A stretch of DNA of 64,000 nucleotides from Flavobacterium sp. 9 (GCF_002754195.1 NZ_PEEU01000001.1:1302001-1366000); one strand, 5' to 3'; shown: positions 31,952 to 42,285, counted from the first letter of the stretch. Notes: generated from the letters alone by a model not told the origin. Program-made: numbers and translations.

Positions 31952-34900
31952 ATGAAAAAAAAATTAAACATATACTCATTGCTTTTTCTCCTGCTATTTT
32001 CGGCGGGAATTAATGCCCAGAATACCACCCCGCTTATTCAATCTAAACTTGACGGAACTGTTGTTGATGATGTTACAAATCAACCAATTATAGGAGCTTC
32101 TGTAGTAATTAAAGGTACAACACACGGAGTTCAGACAGATGCTGAAGGAAAATTTTATTTTCAAACAGGACAAAAATTCCCTTACACTTTAATCGTAACT
32201 TATATAGGATATAAGAAAACGGAAATAGTCGTAGAAAAAAATCCTGTTACTATTAACTTAAAAGAAGAACGTCAGGAACTGGATGAATTAGTAGTTGTAG
32301 GTTACGGTTCTCAAAAGAGAAAAGACATTACGGGTTCTGTAGCATCGGTTCCAAAAGCCAATTTATCGCAAGTAACTTCATCCGCAGATAATCTATTACG
32401 CGGTGCAATTCCCGGTGTGGTAGTTACACAAAGTTCGGGTCGTCCCGGAGCTTCTTCAAGTGTTCGTATCAGAGGAGGAAACTCAATTACAGCGGGTAAT
32501 GAACCTCTTTATGTTGTTGATGGAATCCTGATTTATAATGACAATAATAATAGTACGGCGGGTGTTACGAATGCCGGTGCAACTGTAAATGTTTTGTCGA
32601 CTATTAATCCCGGAGATATAGAATCTATTGAGGTTTTGAAAGATGCTTCTGCAACCGCAATTTACGGTTCTCGTGGTGCTAATGGAGTTGTAATTATCAC
32701 AACCAAAAAAGGAGTAAAAGGTCAAGACAATATTTCGTATCAAGGTTATATTGGATTTCAAAATGTTTCGAAAAGATTACATTTAATGAATGCCAGCCAA
32801 TGGGCAAGTTTACGTAATGATGTTCAGGCAAGTATTGGTCAGGCACCATCTTTTACACCGGCTCAAATAGAAGCTTTTAAAACTTCAGGAAGTTACAACT
32901 GGCAAGATGCTGTTTTTAGATCTGACGCGCCAATTCAAAATCATCAATTATCATTTTCAGGTGGAGACGATCGTTCTCGTTATGCTATTTCAGCAGGTTA
33001 TTTTCAACAGGACGGGATTGTTATTGCATCTGATTTTAAAAGAATTTCGCTTCGTGCTAACTACGAAAGAAACTATTCTCAGAACTTTAAATTTGGTGTA
33101 AACGCTAATTACAGTAATTCAGTTTCAAATGGTATTGGTACAAATGGCGGTGCCGCTGCAGGAAGACAGCCAAATCCTTTGGTTGTAGCTTTATATCAAC
33201 CGCCTGTAGTTCCTATTAAAAATCCTGACGGAAGTTATAATCTAACAAACAATCCATACGCAACTGCAACAAATGGTATTATTCCTAACCCAATTAATGA
33301 TTTGGTTAGTACAACTAATGAAACAAAAATTAACAGAATTCTAACCAGTTTATTTGGTGAATACAAAATCACAAAAAAATTGACTGCAAAAGTTGCTGTT
33401 AGTGGAGATGTTATCAATACGAAACAAAATTATTATGCTCCGGCAACAACTACTTCAGGAGCCGGAACTAAAGGTTTAGCTTCTGTTGGAGACAGACTTG
33501 TAAGTTCTGTATTGAACGAAAATACCTTAAATTATAATACTAATTTCGGTGAAAACCATAAATTCTCAGCATTAGGAGGATATACGCTTCAATACACTCA
33601 AGGTGAAGTTGTTAATGCAGGAGCACAAACATTTGTAAACGACTCAAATACTTACAATGCTTTGCAGGATGGAGTTCCGGTAAAACCATATAGCGATGCA
33701 TTTGAAAGCGTATTGAAATCATGGTTAACGAGAGTGAATTATTCTTATAAAGGGAAATATAACTTCACATTATCTGCACGTGCGGACGGTTCTTCAAGAT
33801 TTGGATCAGAATCACTTTGGGGTTACTTTCCTTCAGCAGGATTCTCATGGAATATTACTGATGAAAGTTTTGCAAGCAACATAAAAGGTCTAACAGAAGC
33901 AAAACTTAGAATTACAGCCGGAACAACAGGAAATCAAGAAATTGGAAACTATCTTTCTCTAGCTCAAATGGGATCTGTAAACTATTCTTTTGGAGGTACT
34001 TTGCAAACAGGTTTAGCACCAACAAGATTAGCAAATCCGGATTTGAAATGGGAAAAAACAAATCAATACAACGTAGGTTTGGATTTATCATTATTAGATC
34101 GAAAAATCAACTTTGTATTTGATGTTTACTACAAGAAAACAAACGACTTGCTAATAAATGTACCAATTCCGCTTACTTCTGGTTATGCAACAGTACTTCA
34201 GAATATTGGAGGTGTTGAGAATAAAGGTATCGAGATTGGTTTGATTACAGAAAACATCAAAACTGAAAATTTCTCTTGGAATTCGAACTTCGTTTTCTCT
34301 GCTAATAAAAACAAAGTAGTTTCTATAGGAAATGGAGTTAATCAATTCTTTCCGGTAGTTCCAAACGGATCATTATTGCAACAACAACCAGTAACTGTAA
34401 AAGTAGGATTGCCTTTGGGAACTTTCTGGGGATACAGAACTGCTGGAATTTTCCAGACTCAGGAAGAAATCAATACACAACCTAAAATCAACAGTTTAGC
34501 CAATACTAAAATTGGAGACAGAAAATACGTTGATACAAACGGAGACGGCGTAATTACTGCACTTGACAAAGGAAATCTTGGAAGTTCTCAGCCAAAATTC
34601 GTAGGAAGTTTTAGCAACACGATTTCTTATCATGATTTTGATCTTAATTTCTCTTTCCAGGGCGCTTATGGCGGAAAAGTGTTTAACGCTTTGAATCAAC
34701 AATTAGAAATTTCTACGCTTGGAACAAATGCAAATGTTACTTTGGATAATCGTTGGACACCAACAAACACAAATACCGATGTGCCAAGAGCAACAAGTTC
34801 TCCGCTTGGGATAGTTTCTGAGCGTTACGTAGAAGATGCTTCTTTCTTAAGATTAAAATTGATCACTTTAGGATATACATTACCAAAAAGCCTTTCGTCA

Positions 34901-35083
34901 AGATTGGGAACAAAAAGCATCAAATTTTATGTTTCTGCCGAAAACTTAATTACATGGACAAAATACACAGGTTTTGATCCAGAGGTAAGTTCTTATGAGC
35001 AAAATAACTTATATCCGGGAATTGATTTTGGTGCTTATCCAAACTCCAAAACATTCATTTCAGGTCTAAACGTAACTTTCTAA
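31952..35083 (+). CDS. SusC-family TonB-dependent outer membrane transporter
   Basis: A 1043-residue SusC/RagA-type transporter. It has a signal peptide ending Gly-Ile-Asn-Ala-Gln, a carboxypeptidase-regulatory-like domain (about residues 32-105, Ile-Gly-Ala-Ser-Val-Val-Ile-Lys-Gly), a TonB box region (Asp-Glu-Leu-Val-Val-Val-Gly-Tyr-Gly), a plug domain with Arg-Ile-Arg-Gly-Gly-Asn-Ser, then a 22-strand beta-barrel ending in Phe. With the SusD partner it imports large or scarce substrates. The sulfatases downstream suggest sulfated glycans or other organosulfates. Its 5' leader of about 500 nt carries two cysteine-rich micro-frames, suggesting control by sulfur status rather than by sugar. 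Confidence 0.93.
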   Translation: MKKKLNIYSLLFLLLFSAGINAQNTTPLIQSKLDGTVVDDVTNQPIIGASVVIKGTTHGVQTDAEGKFYFQTGQKFPYTLIVTYIGYKKTEIVVEKNPVTINLKEERQELDELVVVGYGSQKRKDITGSVASVPKANLSQVTSSADNLLRGAIPGVVVTQSSGRPGASSSVRIRGGNSITAGNEPLYVVDGILIYNDNNNSTAGVTNAGATVNVLSTINPGDIESIEVLKDASATAIYGSRGANGVVIITTKKGVKGQDNISYQGYIGFQNVSKRLHLMNASQWASLRNDVQASIGQAPSFTPAQIEAFKTSGSYNWQDAVFRSDAPIQNHQLSFSGGDDRSRYAISAGYFQQDGIVIASDFKRISLRANYERNYSQNFKFGVNANYSNSVSNGIGTNGGAAAGRQPNPLVVALYQPPVVPIKNPDGSYNLTNNPYATATNGIIPNPINDLVSTTNETKINRILTSLFGEYKITKKLTAKVAVSGDVINTKQNYYAPATTTSGAGTKGLASVGDRLVSSVLNENTLNYNTNFGENHKFSALGGYTLQYTQGEVVNAGAQTFVNDSNTYNALQDGVPVKPYSDAFESVLKSWLTRVNYSYKGKYNFTLSARADGSSRFGSESLWGYFPSAGFSWNITDESFASNIKGLTEAKLRITAGTTGNQEIGNYLSLAQMGSVNYSFGGTLQTGLAPTRLANPDLKWEKTNQYNVGLDLSLLDRKINFVFDVYYKKTNDLLINVPIPLTSGYATVLQNIGGVENKGIEIGLITENIKTENFSWNSNFVFSANKNKVVSIGNGVNQFFPVVPNGSLLQQQPVTVKVGLPLGTFWGYRTAGIFQTQEEINTQPKINSLANTKIGDRKYVDTNGDGVITALDKGNLGSSQPKFVGSFSNTISYHDFDLNFSFQGAYGGKVFNALNQQLEISTLGTNANVTLDNRWTPTNTNTDVPRATSSPLGIVSERYVEDASFLRLKLITLGYTLPKSLSSRLGTKSIKFYVSAENLITWTKYTGFDPEVSSYEQNNLYPGIDFGAYPNSKTFISGLNVTF

Positions 35084-35100
35084 GTAAAAAAATATACACA

Positions 35101-36573
35101 ATGAAAAAGATTATAATAACAATACTATTAAGCGCCGGTTTATTTTCGTCGTGCGCAGATTTAGAGGTAACACCTACCTCTTTTGTAACCGAAGACAATT
35201 ACTTTAAAACTCAAGATGATGCAATTGCAAGTGTAACCGCAGTTTATGCCTCTTTGAGTCTTGATCCGGGAGAACAAAGTTTATTTGGCAGAAACCTGTA
35301 TTTCCTTACAGACATGGGATCTGATTATGCTGCTGCAGGAGTTTCTGCTACAAATCCTCAGGTTAGAGCGATGAGCAGTTTGACTCATGATGCAACAAAT
35401 GACCGTGTTCAGGTGGCTTGGCGCCAAATTTACGCTGGAATAAACAGAGCAAACGTAGCGATAGATAATGTGCCTAAAGTAGCTGGTAATGAAGTGATCA
35501 AAACCAGATTAATCAATGAAGCAAAATTCATAAGAGGATTATTGTACTTTCAGGCTGTTCGTATTTGGGGCGGAGTTCCAATCGTTTTACACGAACCAAC
35601 TTCTATACAATTAGAAAGCCTTAAATCAAGAAGAGAAACCGTTGATGCAGTTTACACACAAATCATTTCAGACTTAAATGCTGCCGAAAATTTGCCTGCA
35701 ACATATCCTGCAACTGATGCCGGACGTGCAACTTCTGGAGCTGCAAAAGCAATTTTGACTAAAGTATATTTGACCAGAAAAGATTATCCAAATGCAATCT
35801 TAAAAGCAAGAGAAGTAATCAACGGAGGTTACGGATATGCATTATTCGAAAACTTTCAGGATATCTTCACTAAAACAAAAAAGAACGGAAAAGAACATAT
35901 ATTCTCTGTTCAGTTTGAAGCTAATCAAGCAGGAAACGGATCAAGCGGAAGTACTTTTCAATCTACTTCTTTTACAGGATTTACAGCAACAGAACCTGCA
36001 GATATTATCTCTGACGTAGCATTATTCTATGATATTTATGCTGCCGGAGATGTTCGAAGAGATGTTAGTTATGCTAAGACTTTACCAATTCCGGGAACTG
36101 CAAATATTTATACTTTTCCGAAGCCAATTTTCAAAAAATATCTGGATTTAACCAATTTGGCAACACCAGGAAATGTGGCTATTAATTTCCCGCTTATTCG
36201 TTATGCAGATATTTTATTATCTCTTGCAGAATCGATTAATGAGCAAGGAGGTCCAACTCCAGAAGCTTATGAATTAATTAATCAGGTAAGAAGAAGAGCT
36301 TTTGCAAAACCAATTAACACGCCAGATCCAACGGTAGATTTGGTTGGATTAGATCAGGTAACTTTTAGAGCAGCACTTCAGGAAGAGCGTAAAAAAGAAT
36401 TTGTTCAGGAAGGACAAAGATGGTTTGACCTTGTACGTTGGGGAACTCTTGTAACTGAAGTGAAAAAAGTAACGGCAAAAAACTCAGTTTCAGCACGTAA
36501 TAATCTATATCCAATTCCGCAAAGCGAAAGAAATATTGACCCAGTTGGGTTGCCACAAAATCCAGGTTACTAA
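35101..36573 (+). CDS. SusD/RagB-family substrate-binding lipoprotein
   Basis: A 490-residue SusD-like protein with a lipoprotein signal (Leu-Phe-Ser-Ser-Cys; lipid-bearing Cys about residue 18). The N-terminal TPR-like helices contain the conserved Arg-Ala-Asn-Val-Ala-Ile-Asp-Asn, Glu-Ala-Lys-Phe-Ile-Arg-Gly-Leu and Tyr-Phe-Gln-Ala-Val-Arg-Ile-Trp-Gly-Gly-Val-Pro. The C-terminal part has Phe-Asp-Leu-Val-Arg-Trp-Gly, typical of the family. It caps the SusC barrel on the cell surface and selects the substrate. It starts 17 bp after SusC and is followed four bases later by a sulfatase gene. Confidence 0.93.
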   Translation: MKKIIITILLSAGLFSSCADLEVTPTSFVTEDNYFKTQDDAIASVTAVYASLSLDPGEQSLFGRNLYFLTDMGSDYAAAGVSATNPQVRAMSSLTHDATNDRVQVAWRQIYAGINRANVAIDNVPKVAGNEVIKTRLINEAKFIRGLLYFQAVRIWGGVPIVLHEPTSIQLESLKSRRETVDAVYTQIISDLNAAENLPATYPATDAGRATSGAAKAILTKVYLTRKDYPNAILKAREVINGGYGYALFENFQDIFTKTKKNGKEHIFSVQFEANQAGNGSSGSTFQSTSFTGFTATEPADIISDVALFYDIYAAGDVRRDVSYAKTLPIPGTANIYTFPKPIFKKYLDLTNLATPGNVAINFPLIRYADILLSLAESINEQGGPTPEAYELINQVRRRAFAKPINTPDPTVDLVGLDQVTFRAALQEERKKEFVQEGQRWFDLVRWGTLVTEVKKVTAKNSVSARNNLYPIPQSERNIDPVGLPQNPGY

Positions 36574-36577
36574 TAAA

Positions 36578-38146
36578 ATGAGAAAAAAACTGTTCCTACT
36601 AGCCTTTTTGGTTGTTACACAATTTCAGCTGTTTGCACAGGAAAAGCAACCTAATATCATCGTCATTTTGGCCGATGATTTAGGTTTCTCAGATATTGGC
36701 GCTTTTGGCTCAGAAATCAAAACTCCAAATTTGGATAAACTCGCCAAAAACGGGCTTATTATAAAACAGTTTTACAATGCAGGGCGCTGTTGTCCTTCTC
36801 GCGCTTCATTGCTCACAGGTTTATATCCGCATCAGGCAGGCGTTGGCGATATGGTTCAGGACAAAGGATTTCCGGCTTATCAAGGATATTTAAACGAGCA
36901 TTGCATCACGATTGGGCAAGCACTAAAAGAAGCAGGATATAGTACAATAGTTTCAGGAAAATGGCATGTTGGTTTAGTGCCATCAGCCTGGGCGGTTAAT
37001 AGAGGATTTGATGATTCTTTTACGTTACAAAACAACGGAAGCAGTTATTTTAACTCGCAGCCTTTATATAACGACGGAAGAAAAATTACTTTTTTGAAAG
37101 GAGATAAAGAAATTATTCGCACGGATACTTCAACATATCTGACTCAGGAAATTACCAATTTTGCCATTAGTTCTTTAGAAAAACAGCGAAACGAGCAAAA
37201 GCCTTTTTTTCTGTATGTTGCTTATAATGCGCCACATTGGCCAATTCAGGCATTGCCGGAAGATATTGCAAAATACAAAGGTAAATACCTGCAAGGTTGG
37301 GATAAATTGAGAGCAAGCCGTTTTAAAAAATTAAAAGAACTGGGAATTATTGATAAAAACTGGGGCTTATCAAATCGTTTTGAAAAAGTGCCTGATTGGG
37401 AAAAACTAAGCACCGATGAAAAAGATAAATGGGATACCCGAATGGCAATTTATGCCGCAATGATCGACCGAATGGATGCCGGAATTGGAGAAATTCTGCA
37501 GAAAGTAAAGTCGTTGGGAGAAGAAGATAATACAATTGTTCTCTTTCTTTCGGATAATGGAGGAAGTGCCGATGATGTGAAAAACTGGAATTATGTTACA
37601 CAAAAAAATGGAACACCAGGTTCAGTTGCGTCGATTGATAGTTATGAAACTCCGTGGGGAAATGTGAGCAACACGCCTTTTCAATTATTCAAAAAGAACA
37701 CGCACGAAGGCGGAATTGCTTCTCCTTTTATAGCTTATTATCCAAAGCATATTAAAGCAGGAACAGTAAGCAACCGAGTAAGTCATGTGATTGATATTTT
37801 CCCAACTTTTCTGGAATATGCAGGTCTTACATATCCAGATGCTTTTCAAGGAAAAAGTCTCACGCCATTAGAAGGAATTAGCTTAAAAAAAGAATTTGAA
37901 GGACAACAATCTGATGCACATGAAGCCTTGTTTTGGGAACATGAAGGCAGCAAAGCAGTTAGAAAAGGCAATTGGAAGGCTGTCGCCGAAAACAATCAGC
38001 CTTGGGAATTATACAATCTTGCTACAGACAGAACAGAAACAAAAAACGTAGCAAAATCAGAACCCAAACTGCTCGAATCCCTGATTGAATTACACCAACA
38101 ATGGTCAAAAAAAGTAGGCGTCGAAGATTGGAATAAAATAAAATAA
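36578..38146 (+). CDS. Secreted type I sulfatase
   Basis: 522 residues from ATG 36578, four bases after the SusD stop; an upstream start inside the SusD gene is rejected. A signal peptide ends Gln-Leu-Phe-Ala-Gln. The formylglycine motif is Cys-Cys-Pro-Ser-Arg-Ala-Ser-Leu-Leu-Thr-Gly, with the first Cys at about residue 71 as the residue to be oxidised. Metal ligands are seen in Ala-Asp-Asp-Leu-Gly and Ser-Asp-Asn-Gly-Gly, and the active-site basic residues in Gly-Lys-Trp-His-Val-Gly. It should release sulfate from an ester in the periplasm or outside. The stop codon lies in an AAAAT microsatellite (38131-38155). The maturation enzyme is not in the window. Confidence 0.92.
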   Translation: MRKKLFLLAFLVVTQFQLFAQEKQPNIIVILADDLGFSDIGAFGSEIKTPNLDKLAKNGLIIKQFYNAGRCCPSRASLLTGLYPHQAGVGDMVQDKGFPAYQGYLNEHCITIGQALKEAGYSTIVSGKWHVGLVPSAWAVNRGFDDSFTLQNNGSSYFNSQPLYNDGRKITFLKGDKEIIRTDTSTYLTQEITNFAISSLEKQRNEQKPFFLYVAYNAPHWPIQALPEDIAKYKGKYLQGWDKLRASRFKKLKELGIIDKNWGLSNRFEKVPDWEKLSTDEKDKWDTRMAIYAAMIDRMDAGIGEILQKVKSLGEEDNTIVLFLSDNGGSADDVKNWNYVTQKNGTPGSVASIDSYETPWGNVSNTPFQLFKKNTHEGGIASPFIAYYPKHIKAGTVSNRVSHVIDIFPTFLEYAGLTYPDAFQGKSLTPLEGISLKKEFEGQQSDAHEALFWEHEGSKAVRKGNWKAVAENNQPWELYNLATDRTETKNVAKSEPKLLESLIELHQQWSKKVGVEDWNKIK

Positions 38147-38155
38147 AATAAAATA

Positions 38156-38331
38156 ACTCGTTGAGTATAACATTTAAACACATAGAAACATAGGTTTTTC
38201 CTTTATTTAAAGAAGATTAAAATAAATGATACATCATTTACACATAGCTATGTGTATTTAAATAAGTGAAACGCCTCTTTTGAGTATACAAAATCTATGT
38301 TTCTATGTGTTAAAAATTGCATACAACGAGT
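38156..38331. repeat. Inverted-repeat element between sulfatase genes
   Basis: Outer ends ACTCGTTG (38156-38163) and CAACGAGT (38324-38331) enclose inverted CACATAGAAACATAG/CTATGTTTCTATGTG segments near 38177 and 38296 and a central palindrome ACACATAGCTATGTGT near 38238. A related cacatagaaacat word is at 58441. It is probably a small non-coding mobile or dispersed element. Confidence 0.65.
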
Positions 38332-38385
38332 CAAAATAGCAGAGTTAAACAGTATTACGCATTAAATAACTAAAAATTTAATCTA

Positions 38386-40281
38386 ATGAAAAAGTTTAAA
38401 AATAACATTGCAATCAAAAGTCCGCAAAAAGGGCTTTTGATTACTGCATTGCTTCTTGCACAAGTGAGTTTTGCACAAACAAAACCAGACGAATTTAAAG
38501 GAGTTATTGGCAAAACCTTAGCCGAATCTAAAGAATATTGGCCGGAACCGGTTACGCCTCCTAAAGGCGCGCCAAATGTCGTTTGGATTATTCTGGATGA
38601 TGTTGGTTACGGAGCTTCAAGTGCTTTTGGAGGTCAGATAGAAACTCCGGTTTTAGAGAGTTTAGCCAACAACGGATTGCGATACACCAATTTTCATACA
38701 ACGGCAATTTGTGCTCCTACCCGTTCCGCTTTATTGACCGGAAGTAATTCGCATAAAGTGCACGTTGGAGGATTTTCTCATACTATAATGTCGGCTGGAT
38801 TTCCGGGTTGGGACGGAAGATTACCTTCTAAAAACGGAACCGTTGCAGAGATTTTACGTGATAAAGGATACAATACTTTTGGCGTAGGTAAATATGGAAT
38901 TACGCCTGACGAAGAAGCAACAGATGCAGGACCGTTTGATCATTGGCCAACAGGAAAAGGATTTGAACATTTCTACGGATTTTTGGGTTCTGCAACAGAT
39001 CAGTACAAACCAGATTTAATTGAAGATCAAGCTCATATTACGCCTGACGGAAGACATCTTAGCGAGCAAATCACCGATAAAGCAATTAGTTATATTCAGA
39101 AACAACAAAAAGCAGCACCGGGAAAACCATTCTTTTTATATTATTCTCCGGCAGCCGTTCATGCACCTCATCAAGTAGCTCAAAAATGGAGCGATCCTTA
39201 CAAAGGAAAATTTGATGATGGTTGGGACGCTTACCGCGAAAAAACACTAGCCAATCAAAAGAAACTTGGTGTTATTCCTGCCGATGCTGTTTTACCGGAA
39301 CGCAATTCACTTATTGCAGATTGGAAAAAATTAACACCGGATCAAAAGAAAGTATATTCAAAATTCATGGAAGTTTATGCCGGATATTTGACTTATACAG
39401 ATTATGAAATTGGAAGATTGGTTACTTATTTAAAAGAAAGCAATCAGCTGGAAAACACTGTTGTTTTTGTTTTAATTGGCGATAACGGAGCAAGTAAAGA
39501 AGGAACATTGCAAGGAGCTGTAGACAGACAAACCTATGTAAATGGTGATACAGAAGAAAAAGTATTCCAAAATAACTTAAACAGAATTGGTGAAATTGGA
39601 ACTCCTCAAACATACACCAATTATCCTTTGGGTTGGGCGCAAGCTACAAATACACCTTTCAAATATTGGAAACAAGATGCTAATTCTGAAGGAGGAACAC
39701 ATAATCCGTTGATTGTTTATTATCCAAAAGGAATCAAAACTCCGGGAATCAGAACGCAATACAGCCACGTAATTGATATTTTGCCAACAACTCTTGATAT
39801 TTTGGGCGTTAAAGCACCGGAATCTATTAGAGAAGTTAAGCAAGACACGATTCAGGGATATTCATTTTACAATTCCTTGAATGATGCAAAAGCCGTTTCC
39901 TTGCATAAAATTCAACATTATTACATCTTTGGATCAAGAGCGATTTATAATGACGGTTGGAAAGCAGCTGCGGCACATCATCCAAATTCAATTGAAGTAA
40001 AAGAAGCTTTGAATAATAAAGCAAATCTTCCGCCAAGTGATTTTGACAAAGATGTTTGGGAATTGTACAACATCAACGAAGACTTCAACGAAAGAAAAGA
40101 TTTGGCTAAAAAATACCCTGAAAAAGTAGCCGAATTAAAAAAACTCTTCGATCAGCAAGCCAAGAAAAACAACTTATACCCTTTAATAGACTGGCAGGAT
40201 GTTTACCTGAGAAAAATACACAAAACGCCATCTACCGAAGGAAAATCTGCTCAGGAATTATTGACCAAAGCAAACAAGTAA
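38386..40281 (+). CDS. Type I sulfatase, tandem paralogue 1
   Basis: A 631-residue arylsulfatase with a signal peptide ending Ser-Phe-Ala-Gln. The formylglycine motif Cys-Ala-Pro-Thr-Arg-Ser-Ala-Leu-Leu-Thr-Gly has its Cys at residue 109. Other active-site parts are Leu-Asp-Asp-Val-Gly-Tyr-Gly, Gly-Val-Gly-Lys-Tyr-Gly (in place of the usual Lys-Trp-His) and Ile-Gly-Asp-Asn-Gly-Ala-Ser-Lys-Glu-Gly. It is strongly similar to the next two proteins over the whole length and differs in class from the other sulfatases here. The Lys-Tyr-Gly change is shared by the three and may mark a distinct substrate. The signal-peptide codons form a long mRNA hairpin (38412-38442). Confidence 0.92.
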   Translation: MKKFKNNIAIKSPQKGLLITALLLAQVSFAQTKPDEFKGVIGKTLAESKEYWPEPVTPPKGAPNVVWIILDDVGYGASSAFGGQIETPVLESLANNGLRYTNFHTTAICAPTRSALLTGSNSHKVHVGGFSHTIMSAGFPGWDGRLPSKNGTVAEILRDKGYNTFGVGKYGITPDEEATDAGPFDHWPTGKGFEHFYGFLGSATDQYKPDLIEDQAHITPDGRHLSEQITDKAISYIQKQQKAAPGKPFFLYYSPAAVHAPHQVAQKWSDPYKGKFDDGWDAYREKTLANQKKLGVIPADAVLPERNSLIADWKKLTPDQKKVYSKFMEVYAGYLTYTDYEIGRLVTYLKESNQLENTVVFVLIGDNGASKEGTLQGAVDRQTYVNGDTEEKVFQNNLNRIGEIGTPQTYTNYPLGWAQATNTPFKYWKQDANSEGGTHNPLIVYYPKGIKTPGIRTQYSHVIDILPTTLDILGVKAPESIREVKQDTIQGYSFYNSLNDAKAVSLHKIQHYYIFGSRAIYNDGWKAAAAHHPNSIEVKEALNNKANLPPSDFDKDVWELYNINEDFNERKDLAKKYPEKVAELKKLFDQQAKKNNLYPLIDWQDVYLRKIHKTPSTEGKSAQELLTKANK

Positions 40282-40296
40282 AAAAATTTACTCAAA

Positions 40297-40316
40297 AACT
40301 CTACTAAATCCATAGA
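40297..40316 (-). promoter_or_regulatory. Dyad operator-like motif, copy C
   Basis: AACTCTACTAAATCCATAGA, the inverted form of the motif at 31449 and 51523, lies between the first and second tandem sulfatase genes, 25 bases before the second start. No clear -7 box accompanies it. Confidence 0.45.
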
Positions 40317-40341
40317 TGTACAAATATTAAAAAAAGAAATA

Positions 40342-42285
40342 ATGAAAAAATTTGAAATTAACTCAAAAATCAAAAGCCCTAAAAATGGGCTTTTGATTAC
40401 TGCATTGCTAGTTGCACAACTGGGCTTTGCACAAGAAAAACAAGAAGAATTTAAAGGTGTAATTGGTAAAACTCTAGCCGATTCTAAAGAATATTGGCCA
40501 GAGCCGGTAAAAGCTCCTCAAGGTACGCCAAACGTAATCTGGATTTTACTTGATGACGTAGGATTTGGAGCTTCAAGCGCTTTTGGAGGTTTGATTCAAA
40601 CGCCAACATTTGACCAATTGGCAAATAACGGTTTGCGTTACACCAACTTTCACACCACTGCTATTTGTGCTCCTACTCGTGCGGCTTTATTAACCGGAAG
40701 AAATTCAGGAAGAGTGCACGAAAGCGGATTTTCACATACTATTTTATCTGCAGGTTTCCCGGGTTGGGATGGAAGAATTCCATCTGATAAAGGAACAATT
40801 GCAGAGATTTTACGTGAAAACGGATACAATACTTTTGCCGTTGGTAAATATGGCGTAACTCCAGACGAAGATGCTACAGATGCAGGACCATTTGACAGAT
40901 GGCCAACCGGAAAAGGTTTTGACCATTTCTACGGATTCTTAGGTTCTCAAACAGATCAATACAATCCTGATTTAGTGGAAGATCAAGTTCACGTTACGCC
41001 AGACGGACGTCACTTAAGCGAATTGATCACAGATAAAGCAATTAGTTATATTCAAAAACAACAAAAAGCGGCACCTGGAAAACCATTCTTTTTGTACTAT
41101 GCACCGGGAGCAGCGCACGCACCTCATCAGGTGGCTACAAAATGGAGCGATCCATATAGAGGAAAATTTGACAAAGGTTGGGATGCTTATCGCGAAGAAG
41201 TGATTGCAAACCAAAAGAAATTGGGTGTAATTCCTGCCAATGCGGTTTTACCGGAACGTAATCCGTTAATCACAGACTGGAAAAAACTAAGTCCGGATCA
41301 GAAAAAAGTTTATGCTCGCTTTATGGAAGTTTACGCAGGATTCCTAACATATACAGATTATGAAGTTGGAAGAGTTGTGAATTATCTAAAAGAAACTAAT
41401 CAATTAGAAAACACTGTAATTTTCGTTGCAATTGGAGACAATGGAGCAAGTAAAGAAGGGACTACAGAAGGAACTATTAACCAAAGTTTATTTTCTCAAG
41501 GAACATCTGACGATGAAAATCTAAAGAAAAACTTAGCTAATATCGACGAAATTGGTACAGCAAAAGGTCTTAACACCAATTATCCATTAGGATGGGCACA
41601 AGCAACAAATGTTCCTTTCAAAAACTGGAAGCAAGATGCACAATCTGAAGGAGGAACACACAATCCGTTGATTGTTTTTTATCCAAAAGGAATCAAAGAA
41701 AAAGGCGGAATCAGAAACCAATACAGCCACGTTACGGATTTATTGCCAACAACTTTGGATATTGCAGGAATTAAAGCTCCAGAATATATTAAAAATATCA
41801 AACAAGATATTATTCAGGGATCTTCTTTATACGCTTCATTAAATGATGCTAAAGCAGAATCTTTACACAAAGTGCAATACTACTATATCTTCGGAAACAG
41901 AGCAATTTACAAAGATGGTTGGAAAGCCGGAGCAGCACATTTACCGGATTCATTTGCTTTAAAAAATACTTTGGGCAAAAATGAAAAACCTGTTGCAAGT
42001 AATTTTGATGCCGATGTTTGGGAATTATACAACTTAAACGAAGACTTCAACGAACGTAACAATCTTGCTAAAAAATACCCAGAAAAATTAGCTGAGCTTA
42101 AAAAAGTATTTGATGAGCAAGCCAAAGAAAATAACGTTTATCCGTTAATCGACTGGCAAGATGTATACAACAGAAGAATTCATAATTCTGGTGCAGACAA
42201 AGGAAAAACACTTCAGGATTTAGTAAAACAAGTAACTAAAGGCGGAAATACTGAAAACAGTGCAAAATCCGGAAGTTCTAACTAA
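40342..42285 (+). CDS. Type I sulfatase, tandem paralogue 2
   Basis: A 647-residue arylsulfatase, signal peptide ending Gly-Phe-Ala-Gln, formylglycine Cys at residue 109 in Cys-Ala-Pro-Thr-Arg-Ala-Ala-Leu-Leu-Thr-Gly. It shares with its neighbours Gly-Lys-Tyr-Gly-Val-Thr, Gly-Asp-Asn-Gly-Ala-Ser-Lys-Glu-Gly and the Trp-Lys-Gln-Asp-Ala-x-Ser-Glu-Gly-Gly-Thr segment. The C-terminus has an extra Gly/Ser/Asn-rich tail of about 20 residues. The signal-peptide codons can form a 12-bp hairpin (40368-40398), with a C-G pair replacing the T-G pair of paralogue 1. It arose by tandem duplication. Confidence 0.92.
   Translation: MKKFEINSKIKSPKNGLLITALLVAQLGFAQEKQEEFKGVIGKTLADSKEYWPEPVKAPQGTPNVIWILLDDVGFGASSAFGGLIQTPTFDQLANNGLRYTNFHTTAICAPTRAALLTGRNSGRVHESGFSHTILSAGFPGWDGRIPSDKGTIAEILRENGYNTFAVGKYGVTPDEDATDAGPFDRWPTGKGFDHFYGFLGSQTDQYNPDLVEDQVHVTPDGRHLSELITDKAISYIQKQQKAAPGKPFFLYYAPGAAHAPHQVATKWSDPYRGKFDKGWDAYREEVIANQKKLGVIPANAVLPERNPLITDWKKLSPDQKKVYARFMEVYAGFLTYTDYEVGRVVNYLKETNQLENTVIFVAIGDNGASKEGTTEGTINQSLFSQGTSDDENLKKNLANIDEIGTAKGLNTNYPLGWAQATNVPFKNWKQDAQSEGGTHNPLIVFYPKGIKEKGGIRNQYSHVTDLLPTTLDIAGIKAPEYIKNIKQDIIQGSSLYASLNDAKAESLHKVQYYYIFGNRAIYKDGWKAGAAHLPDSFALKNTLGKNEKPVASNFDADVWELYNLNEDFNERNNLAKKYPEKLAELKKVFDEQAKENNVYPLIDWQDVYNRRIHNSGADKGKTLQDLVKQVTKGGNTENSAKSGSSN

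Noticed and set aside
38131..38155. AAAAT microsatellite as a phase-variation switch
   Set aside because: It lies at the stop codon of the sulfatase. Slippage would only alter a few C-terminal residues, so a switch function is unlikely.
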